Source: Macrostomum hystrix
Lineage: Eukaryota; Platyhelminthes; Macrostomidae
Reading direction: 5' to 3'
DNA: 64,000 bases
Assembly: GCA_950097015.1 (NCBI GenBank)
Contig: CATNEN010000007.1
Span: 2,728,001 to 2,792,000, forward strand
Under the pieces are notes generated by a model. The model was not told where the DNA came from, ran no database searches, and was given only the letters and a program-made list of their open reading frames with translations. Of this stretch, positions 22,513-31,155 are shown piece by piece (position 1 is the stretch's first letter; every line of letters starts with the position of its first letter). Both the position numbers and the translations under genes were made by a program.

Positions 22513-24261
22513 ATGGCCACCAATTTGACATCGGCCACCGGCCTGCCGCCTGGCTGGAAGCGGGAGGAATCGCTGAAGCAGTCGGGATTATCCTCCGGAA
22601 AGACCGAAGTCTATTACGTTAGTCCTGGTGGGCGAAAGCTGAAAAATCGAAATGAACTTCAGCGGGCACTCGGCGATCGGTACGACCTGACTAACTTCGA
22701 CTGGCGCAGCGGCAGATTCATGCCGTACGCCAGGCCCCAGCAACAGCAGCAGCATCACCATCACCACCATCATCAGCATCTTCAGCACCAGTCTGTGGCT
22801 TCTAATAATGCTTCAGCTGCCGCTGCTGCCAGACTGAAAACGCCAGCCGATATGCTGTCATCAGCCGCCGCCGCCGCCGCGGCTGCCAGCGCCTCGTCTG
22901 CGCAGCGATCGTCTGGTGCTTCAACAGCTGGCGGAGCTGGCACAGCCGGCTCTGCGGCCAGGGCCACCACCGATCCTTCGCTGAGGCTGCCCGTCAGGCA
23001 GACTGCTTCCATGCTCAAACAGTCGGTAGGTTGATCCCTGTTGTTGACGTGGCTTTTACAGATCGTTCTCTTAGCTTGGGTCTCAGCCTGACTCCTGAAT
23101 CTCACAGCCTGACTCTTTCAGCCTGAATCTCTCAGCCTGAATCTCTCAGCCTGAATCTCTCAGCCTGAATCTCTCAGTCTGAATCTCTCAGCCTGAATCT
23201 CTCAGCCTGAATCTCTCAGCCTGAATCTCTCAGTCTGAATCTCTCAGCCTGAATCTCACAGCCTGAATCTCTCAGCCTGAATCTCTCAGCCTGAATCTCT
23301 CAGCCTGAATCTCTCAGCCTGAATCTCTCAGCCTGAATCTCACAGCATGACTCTCATTGCCTGACTCCGCCTGAATCTCACAGCAAGAATCTCACAGCAT
23401 GACTCTCATTGCCTGACTCCGCCTGAATCTCTCAGCCTGAATCTCTCAGCCTGAATCTCTCAGCCTGAATCTCTCAGCCTGAATCTCTCAGCCTGAATCT
23501 CACAGCATGACTCTCATTGCCTGACTCCGTCTGAATCTCTCAGCCTGACTCAGTCTGAATCTCACAGCACGAATCTCACAGCATGAATCTCACAGCATGA
23601 CTCCGCCTGAATCTCTCAGCCTGACTCAGCCTGAATCTCTCAGCCTGTATCTCACAGCATGACTCTCGTTGTCTGACTCTCATTGCCTGAATCTCTCATC
23701 CTGAATCTCACAGGCTGAAAGTCACAGCGCAACTCCTATTCTTAACTAACTTGACTTCAACAAAAATTTACCCATCTACTTCACCTGCCGTCGCAGGTTG
23801 AGCTGGTCCGCAGCCACCCGGACAGCCGGCGCAACGACCTGCAGCACGGCCCTAAGGAGCGGCCCCGTCAGCTGTTTTATCACAAGCGCTTCGAGGGCTT
23901 GCGCGCCTGCAATCCGGATACCGGCGAGCCACGGCCTGAGGTCGGCCTGCCGAAGCACCTCCTGCCTGCAGCCGGCGGCCCCGTGACAGGCTCCGATCAG
24001 CTGGTGCTCAGCATCGCCGACTGCCTGAGCAGCGTCAGCGGCGGCACCTCGGGCGCCATGGCTGTTGTAGGCCAGCAGAATAGCAAAGCCTTCGAAAAGA
24101 ATCCCCACGTTGCTGTGAACCCGGACCAGCCGTTGGTTCGCTACCATCTGGTCACTGACGATGAAGTTCGTCAGCAGGAGGCTGTTGTCCGCGAGGCCAG
24201 GCGGAGGCTGGCTCTGGCGCTGCGCCTCTTCAAGGCGGGCAGGGAGGCGTCCGCGGCTTGA
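22513..24261 (+). CDS. MBD2/3: Methyl-CpG-binding domain protein MBD2/3
   Basis: Two phase-0 exons, 22513-23025 and 23797-24261, encode 325 residues. The MBD lies at about residues 10-72: LPPGWKREESLKQSGLSSGK, VYYVSPGGRKLKNRNEL, YDLTNFDWRSGRFMP. His-rich and Ala-rich low-complexity stretches follow, then LPVRQTASMLKQS, split from exon 2, where RQLFYHKRFEGL corresponds to RQLFWEKRLQGL of vertebrate MBD2/3. The conserved AFEKNPHVAVNPDQPLVRYH and VTDDEVRQQEAVVREARRRL correspond to the C-terminal domain and coiled coil that recruit NuRD components (p66/GATAD2 in vertebrates). Residues K30 and Y34 match the methyl-binding MBD2 rather than MBD3 (His, Phe). The ATG is the first in frame with the MBD; a TTTCCAG at about 22430-22436 upstream could be an acceptor for a 5' UTR exon or a spliced leader. 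The single intron is filled by a 14-bp repeat. Confidence 0.9.
23090..23735. repeat. Intronic minisatellite, 14-bp unit
   Basis: It contains dozens of units of CTGAATCTCTCAGC with variants (CACAGC, ACTCTCATTGC), and fills most of the MBD2/3 intron. Each unit carries CTCTCAG on the sense strand, resembling a 3' splice site. Confidence 0.95.
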
Positions 24262-24431
24262 GCTGCGCTTATGCCATCACTGAAATGGGAAGCATTGTAA
24301 ATCAGCTTGTGTGTGCGATCTGCCCTTAACTGTTACTCTTTGTAGTATGCCCTTGTACATTTGTTGCTAATATTAATACCCATGCATTGGCAAAATCTAA
24401 AGATACTCTCGTGTAAGGAATAGAGAAATAG

Positions 24432-24680
24432 AGATGTGAAGCTATGGAACAGAGCTGTGAAGCTATGGAACAGAGCTGTGAAGCTATGGAACAGAGCTGT
24501 GAAGCTATGGAACAGAGCTGTGAAGCTATGGAACAGAGCTGTGAAGCTATGGGACAGAGCTGTGAAGCTATGGGACAGAGCTGTGAAGCTATGGGACAGA
24601 GCTGTGAAGCTATGGGACAGAGCTGTGAAGCTATGGGACAGAGCTGTGAAGCTATGGGACAGAGCTGTGAAGCTATCGAA
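24432..24680. repeat. Minisatellite, 21-bp unit
   Basis: There are about 11-12 units of GAGCTGTGAAGCTATGG(A/G)ACA. The first half of the array has GGAACA and the second half GGGACA, so the array grew in two steps. It starts ~170 bp after the MBD2/3 stop. Confidence 0.95.
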
Positions 24681-25409
24681 TAGGTCAGTACCTTCAGTTA
24701 CAACAAAACCCAGCGCTTATAAATGTTGTGTGTTTTTTAATTGTTTAACCATTTATGCTGCTTGTATTCTATGCAATATTCTTTTTTTACTTTTCAAAGT
24801 GAATTTGTAATGACTAATTGCCCAGTGTTAGTGTTCGTCCCTGTGAACACTATACGTAACTTTTATATTTAGTAATGCATTAAAACGATTCTGTAATGAC
24901 TTGTTACTGAACAACTTTTTCAAAAGCCGTTCATTATTTATTGTCTGAATGTTATATTAATACACACTTGTTATCCTATTCTACTATGATTAGTATCTCA
25001 TCATATCGTATCAACAAAAGGTTTAAAAACATGAAGCGTATTATGCCTACATCATACATCCATTATAATAATTAATCTAATAAAAATTACTGATAAAAAT
25101 GGAACAGTCTGTCTGTCAGCTGAAGCACAAGTATAAATTATGTATCGTGCGTGGACTTGACTAATTTCTATTTATATTGACTGTATGCATAAAATCCTGT
25201 CTTACTTCTGATAGACTGTACAATTCATAATGAATCGATTGCTACCAAAAAATTAACTTTTTTTTTTCGAGTTAATAATGATACTTATTGATGGCATTTT
25301 GCTAAACCGACTTAAATACTACATGTCGAATTTTTAACTTATGGTTAGAAAAGCCGAAATGAAGTGCAAGATATCGGTATTATGAAGCATAGAGCTTTAG
25401 ACTAAATCA
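24681..25409. other. AT-rich downstream region of MBD2/3
   Basis: No gene was recognised. An AATAAA at 25079-25084 is the first canonical poly(A) hexamer noticed after the MBD2/3 stop; at ~820 bp it is a weak assignment. Confidence 0.35.
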
Positions 25410-26512
25410 CGGGATATGAGTAGGGTGTTATAAGTCCTAGGATGTGAGTAGGGTGTTATAAGTCCTAGGATGTGAGTAGGGTGTTATAAGTCCTAGGATG
25501 TGAGTAGGGTGTGACAAATCCTAGGATGTGAGTAGGGTGTTATAAGTCCTAGGATGTGAGTAGGGTGTGACAAATCCTAGGATGTGAGTAGGGTGTTATA
25601 AGTCCTAGGATGTGAGTAGGGTGTGACAAATCCTAGGATGTGAGTAGGGTGTGACAAATCCTAGGATATGAGTAGGGTGTGACAAATCCTAGGATATGAG
25701 TACGGTGTGACAAATCCTAGGATGTGAGTAGGGTGTGACAAATCCTAGGATGTGAGTAGGGTGTGACAAATCCTAGGATGTGAGTAGGGTGGGACAAATC
25801 CTAGGATGTGAGTAGGGTGTGACAAATCCTAGGATGTGAGTAGGGTGTGACAAATCCTAGGATATGAGTACGGTGTGACAAATCCTAGGATGTGAGTAGG
25901 GTGTGACAAATCCTAGGATGTGAGTAGGGTGTGACAAATCCTAGGATATGAGTAGTGTGTGACAAATCCTAGGATGTGAGTAGGGTGTGACAAATCCTAG
26001 GATGTGAGTAGGATGTGATAAGTCCCAGGATGTCAGGAGCTTAGGATAAGACCTAGGATGTGAGTAGGATGTGATAAGTCCCAGGTTGTCAGCAGCTTAG
26101 GATAAGACCTAGGGTGTCAGGAGGGTGGGATAAGTCCTAGGATGTCAGGAGGGTGGGATAAGTCCTAGGATCTGAGGAGGGTGGGATAAGTCCTAGGATG
26201 TCAGCAGCTTAGGATAAGACCTAGGGTGTCAGGAGGGTGGGATAAGTCCTAGGATGTGAGGAGGGTGGGATAAGTCCCAGGATGTCAGCAGCTTAGGATA
26301 AAACCTAGGATGTCAGGAGGGTGGGATAAGTCCTAGGATGTCATGAGGGTGGGATAAGTCCTAGGATCTGAGGAGGGTGGGATAAGTCCCAGGATGTCAG
26401 CAGCTTAGGATAAGACCTAGGATGTCAGGAGGGTGGGATAAGTCCTAGGATATCAGGAGGGTGGGATAAGTCCTAGGATATCAGGAGGGTGGGATAAGTC
26501 CTAGGATCCCAT
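25410..26512. repeat. Minisatellite, 28-bp unit, upstream of the phosphatase gene
   Basis: The left two thirds is built of GATGTGAGTAGGGTGTGAC variants. From ~26030 the units become GATGTCAGGAGGGTGGGAT, mixed with a GTCAGCAGCTTAGGATAAG type. All share the TCCTAG junction. It ends ~165 bp before the start codon at 26676. Confidence 0.95.
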
Positions 26513-26675
26513 GATCCCATCCCATGACTCTGGGTCAGTACTGAAAGCAAGGCGTCAGCGTGTTGTCTATTGTTGTCGCAAGCAAGCACAAGCAGTGCAC
26601 TTTCGCTAAATATTTTGAGAAGCCAATCGATCCCTTTTAAAATATCGCCGGTGGCAGTCGGACTACCGGTTCTCC

Positions 26676-27610
26676 ATGGACCAGGTGGTCCCAGGCCTGT
26701 GGCTGGGGGGCCGCAACGCTGCCAAGAATGCTCAGGTGCTGCACTCCAGACGTGTGAGTCGCATCCTGACTGTGGACGAGCTCAACCTGCCGGACAAACT
26801 GCTAGCCCAGTTCGACGAGCGGCGTCAGCGATTCGTCCGGCTGGAGGATAATGGCGGACGGGAGAATTTGCTGAGCAAACTGCCCGAGTGTCTCCAGTTC
26901 ATCAGCGAGGCAATGGACAGCGGACAGAATATTTTGGTGCACTGGTGAGTGCTAGTGCTCACCTGCTAGTAAAAGCAATCACGAACCAAATAACTATATG
27001 CCCAGGAGATCCTTGGTTCGGAGCCGATTCATCAGCTCACAATTCACTTTTTCAGTCGTGTTGGGGTCTCACGCAGTGCCTCGGTTGTGATTGCCTACCT
27101 GATGCGCAGTCGGAGACTGTCCTTGCAGGCGGCCTTCGATCTCGTTAAGTCTGCGCGGCCAGTGATTGGGTGAGTGTGTTGTCAGTACACAATTGATAAA
27201 GTACATCAGACGATTTAGATTATTTCCCGGTCTAAACCTTCAATTTCGGTGCACAACAACGACGCATCTGTGTCCCAAGGCCCAACGATGGCTTCATGCA
27301 GCAGCTGCGTCTGTTCGAGCGGATGGGCTGCCAACTCGATGCTGACAACGCCGAGTACAAGGAGCTGCTCCTGCGGCTGTCCGCGTCGGCTCAGACATCT
27401 TGCAGTCATGCTCGCAGAGCCGCTGCTGCGGCTGATGCTGCTGCTGCTGAGGCCGATGCTGTCGCTGATACTTCTTCTGATACTTCTGCTAATGTTGCAG
27501 CTGATACTGCTGTTGATGCTGCTATTGATGCTACTGTTCAAGTTCCATCTGATGCTGCTAATGTTGCAGCTGATACTGCTGTTGATGCTGCTATTGATGC
27601 TACTGTTTAA
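26676..27610 (+). CDS. DUSP12: DUSP12/YVH1-like dual-specificity phosphatase
   Basis: Exons 26676-26944, 27056-27169 and 27280-27610 encode 237 residues. The start MDQVVPGLWLGGRNAA and SRILTVDEL match the DUSP12 N-terminus. LEDNGGRENLL supplies the general-acid Asp. The P-loop is HCRVGVSRS (His89, Cys90, Arg96), and the TG|T codon of the catalytic Cys is split by intron 1. PNDGFMQQLRLFERMGCQLD and AEYKELLLRL match the end of the DUSP12 catalytic domain. DUSP12/YVH1 normally continues into a C-terminal zinc-binding domain and helps release Mrt4 from pre-60S ribosomes. Here that domain is replaced by an Ala/Asp/Thr-rich low-complexity tail. The tail stops at a TAA (27608-27610) that lies where an earlier repeat copy has CAA. 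A zinc domain encoded farther downstream by another exon was looked for and not seen. Confidence 0.82.
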
Positions 27611-27706
27611 GTTCCAACTGATGCTGCTAATGTTGCTGTTGATGCTGCTAATGTTGCAGCTGATGCTGCTACATTAGATAATGACATTGGTAGACCAGAG
27701 ACTTAA
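27405..27706 (+). repeat. Coding triplet-based repeat at the phosphatase C-terminus
   Basis: Codon runs of GAT GCT GCT and a ~66-bp duplicated block (GTTGCAGCTGATACTGCTG onward) lie in the frame of the last exon. The same frame reopens after the TAA at 27608 and stays open to a second TAA at 27704-27706. Confidence 0.8.
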
Positions 27707-27710
27707 TGAC

Positions 27711-28462
27711 ATTCAGATGTTGACACGTTTTTTGTTATTTTTGTAAAATCTTTGAAATTTATGATTCAATGCAATTTTTTGATTTATTATATATATTCTA
27801 ATAAGATAAACAAATAGCTCGACGAGATTGGTATGTCGTTGATCGATAATCTAGCACAATTTTATAAAGCGAATTGCAGCCATTGCAGCATTTCATTTAC
27901 GACTTATCGACCATACTCGTATTGAGTATTCTTTAGTTATACAGTGCGTGCGCCAGTTGTTAGAGCCTCGAAATTATCATCGAGAGGTCGAAAAATTAGA
28001 TCTCAGTCCAGTGGAGACCATTCTCGTAGTGGTCTTGGGCGTTGCCACTGAATAATTTATTGCTGCAGTTTATTTTAGCATTAAAATATTTGCCAACTTT
28101 GCTGAAGTTCGGGTGCAGGTGTGTGGCGGCACAGTCCATGGACTGAACAGCTAGCTGTTCGATGTGTCACTTATGGCTGACTGATGTCAAATGTATTGCT
28201 CTTTGGAGTAAACTGACCGCAGATTTATTTTGAATCCATAGTTACCTAATATACATTATTAATTTATACAATATTAACATATTGTAATTTTTGTCTGCTG
28301 TATTGCTATAAGAACTAAATTCATTCTCATGGCTGTCTATGGCACAAAGTGGGGATAAAAGTCAACATATTTCGGCATGCAATTCTTTCCGTTCGAGTGT
28401 GGTGAAGCTAATGGAGATTTACTATGAAATATTAAGGCCAGTGGTGCACCAGAATCAGCGAC
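27711..28462. other. Intergenic region with a SINE B fragment
   Basis: No coding region was recognised. Positions about 28120-28185 (CAGTCCATGGACTGAACAGC) resemble the 3' part of SINE family B seen at 51580 and 28960. Confidence 0.4.
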
Positions 28463-30715
28463 ATGGAAGACGTTGCCAGCACCACCAAGGAGGTGGCACA
28501 GAATCACAAGTTAATATTCTTTCACAATGACACGCGAATTTTCGGCGACTGGATGGCACCACCAGTACCGGCGGGCAAGTCGACGGACAATTCAAGCAGT
28601 AAGTCTGGGTGTGTGTGTTGATGAGCGGAGTTTGGCAGTGAGGTGGGTGTTGATAAGCGGGGTTTGGCAGTGAGGTTGGTGTTATGAGCGGGGTTTGGGA
28701 GTGAGGTGTGTGTTGATGAGCGTGGTTTGGGAGTAAGGTGGGTGTTGATGAGCGGGGTTTGGGAGTGAGATGGGTGTTGATAAGCGGGGTTTGGGAGTGA
28801 GATGGGTGTTGATAAGCGGGGGTTGGTTTGAAGGTTGACTTCACTGACACAAATTGTGTCCTTTAGCAAGACACTTGACTCTGCATTGTTTCAGTTCACA
28901 CAGCTGTTAAACGGGTACCAGCATCAGCTGGGGCTATTGAGGGTCGGTGCAGTGGCGTCCCCCCAGTCCATAAACTGAACAGCCGTACCACAGGCCTTCA
29001 GATGCGCCGACTATAGCTGCCCAATAAGCAGGGATTGGGAGTGAGGTGGGTGATAATGATGATAAGCAGGGGTTTTTGCTGAGTACGGATTGCGATTCGG
29101 AAGGTTTTAAAATGAGCATTCTAGCTATGCGCTTTCTAAATATTCATCAAAATGTAAAAAATGTTACAGAAGGCGTTCACATCACCGATCCCATGCATCG
29201 CTTCTTCAAGGAAGTGATTTTCGTCGACGACGCGGTTGCCGTCAGTCGCCTTCGTTTGGCGCAGGGCCCGGAGGCCCGCATCGATCTTGACTTCCAGCTG
29301 GCTGGCTCCTGGTACCAGCAAATACAGCTGGAGCTTGACGGCACCTCCATTTGGCCTGGCCAGGACGGCAGCTACGTTGTTGTGAGTGGCCACTCTCGCA
29401 GGATAAACCCGTTTGAATCCTTTTTATTCCGAGCCCCCAACTTCTTTCGTTTACTTAACAGTAGAACTACCAAGGGGGGGGGGAAATTCCCCCTGACAGT
29501 TTTTTTTGCTGCACCCGAACGGAACAATGCAAGCACACGAAACTCAAGAACACGGGCCAACTTTTTGTTGCGCACCTTCTGAAACAAGAAACAAGTCGCC
29601 AGCTCTTCAGACCGTCGAGATATTTAATGTTTCTGGCCGAAGGTCCGATTTTTTCCCGTAAGCGCTAGTGTATTTCATACACCCCTATGCACGAATTTGC
29701 ACTGCGCCTCAGTGCGGCCTTGCCAGGCCTTCAAAATTGATCAGCATGTCACCCGAGTGTGCCTGCATCATCTCCGTCTTCGGTGGTCACCTACCTTTAT
29801 CTAGACAGACTGCTGGACCTTCAAGGGCTACAACAGGTGGAACTAGGCCACTATGGACACCCTGACGCGAATTTCTCAAATTTCTCAAACCACAGGACAC
29901 CATCGCCTAGTCTGTCAACCAATTAGTCACCACCCAACGCTGTTAGCATTCGGGCGCTGCCAAAAAAAATTGTCAGGGGGGTGGAAATTCCACCCCCTTG
30001 GTATAAAAACGGGCGGCAAAATGGCTTGGTAGTCCTACTGTTAATAGGCTTATTCAAGCCCACCTCACTTTCTTTCCTATTTACAACCCACATCCAATCC
30101 CCGTACACCAAAGTCCTCACTCCTTTCCCCTATTGGCCAATCCCATCCAAGTTCTGTACACCTACCCCACTCCCATTTCTAATGACCAATCCCATCCAAG
30201 CTCTGTACGCCCACCTCACTCCTTTCCCCTATTGGCCAATCCCATCCAAGTTCTGTGCACCCTCCTCACCCCTTTTACGCATGGGCCAATCCCATCCAAG
30301 CTCTGTACGCCAACCGACTCCAATTTCTTTGGGCCAATCCCATCCAAACAACTAATTTACCGTACCGCCGCATCATTTTCAGTGTAAGACCTACTGGAAG
30401 ATGCGCAAACTGGTGGTGCTAATCAGCGGCGATAAGAACCAGCTGACCTGGGACGACCGACTGGAAAGTTGCATGCTCGTCATTTCTGTCTCCGAGACCG
30501 ACGCAAGCAAACTCGAATTGGTGAGGAGTTTTAGAAAAAATCGGATTGCTTCAGATGTTGTAGATCTCATTCAACTGAGTGGCTGCTTACCAACTTTTCA
30601 GTGGCTGAAGTGGCGTACACCGGTGGACACTGGAGAGCACTTTTATCGCAAGGTTTTCAAGCGAGTGACGGCCAAGGAGATTCTGATTTCCGACCAGCAA
30701 CTCAAGAAGGCCTAA
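28463..30715 (+). CDS. Unidentified 199-residue protein, four exons
   Basis: Exons 28463-28598, 29170-29381, 30383-30520 and 30602-30715 join without breaking frame (phases 1, 0, 0) and give 199 residues. All donors are GTRAG and each acceptor ends in CAG. The start has a good context, GCGACATGG. Sequence features: KLIFFHNDTRIFGDWM near the N-terminus, then alternating hydrophobic/polar stretches (GSWYQQIQLELDGTSIW, KMRKLVVLISGDK, ESCMLVISVSE, KLELWLKW) that look like beta strands, and a basic end (FYRKVFKRV). No signal peptide or membrane segment is visible. I do not recognise the family. A small beta-barrel or beta-sandwich is possible but is only a pattern judgement. Intron 1 has a minisatellite and a SINE B fragment; intron 2 has a MITE. 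Confidence 0.7.
28600..28830. repeat. Intronic minisatellite, ~31-bp unit
   Basis: About 7 units with the core GTTGATGAGCGGGGTTTGG and GAGTGAGGTGGGT lie immediately after the donor of intron 1 of the unidentified gene. Confidence 0.9.
28838..29040 (+). mobile_element. SINE family B, 5'-truncated
   Basis: It shares GTGTCCTTTAGCAAGACACTT, an AGCTGTTAAACGGGTAC stretch and CCATAAACTGAACAGCCGT with 46500-46720, 51510-51650 and 57740-57965. The tRNA-like head is missing in this copy. Confidence 0.6.
29459..30040. mobile_element. TTAA-flanked MITE with long inverted ends
   Basis: Both ends read inward CAGTAG(A/G)ACTACCAA and then share a G-rich/C-rich palindromic block and TTTTTTTTG.C.GC.CCCGAA. 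Perfect TTAA lies on both sides (29455-29458 and 30041-30044). Length is 582 bp, with no transposase frame. It sits in intron 2 of the unidentified gene. It shares the CAGTAG terminus and TTAA target with the element at 16136, but not its internal sequence. Confidence 0.8.
30060..30370. repeat. Degenerate tandem repeat after the MITE
   Basis: About five ~55-bp units contain CCAATCCCATCCAAG and TCTGTACGCC. It occupies the rest of intron 2 up to the acceptor of exon 3. Confidence 0.8.
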
Positions 30716-31155
30716 GCCTGATGCTTGACAGTATTGGCAGGACTACTTTGAGTAGAATTAGAGTTTTAATTGTTTTTCTATATAAAATATTAACGCAGTC
30801 CAAATAGAAGATTACAGCCTATTTTGTACTCGCAAACTCAATATCTCTCTTTGCTTTTTTCCATCTTAAGAAACGCAGAAGAAAACTAAAAACAGTTAGA
30901 AAAAAACTCGCCGTCTGTTTACGTAGGTGGCCGTTTGTCTTCTTAAGCTCGTTTGGGCTGTTTAATTTAAAGAAAGAAAGACAGACAGAAATTAACAGCT
31001 GAAAAGACGAGTTGAGACTGGGGCGCAGGGGGGTCTGTCAGAGTTCTCTCGCTGTGCATCCACAGCTCATTCCAATGGGGGTAGAAGATTTGGAATATAT
31101 GGTAAGTTTGGACTGGCAGTCAGCAGAATCTGAGTAGTTGGTTTTAGTTCCAACC

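Noticed and set aside
28339-28530. 63-residue frame starting MAQSGDKSQHIS
   Set aside because: It lies in a different frame from the spliced gene and has no support; the ATG at 28463 gives the frame that continues through four exons.
31081-31101. Start of the innexin at the upstream ATGGGGGTAGAAG
   Set aside because: Joining this exon (ending before GTAAGT) to the next breaks the innexin frame; it is better read as 5' UTR, with the ACCATGG at 31156 as start.
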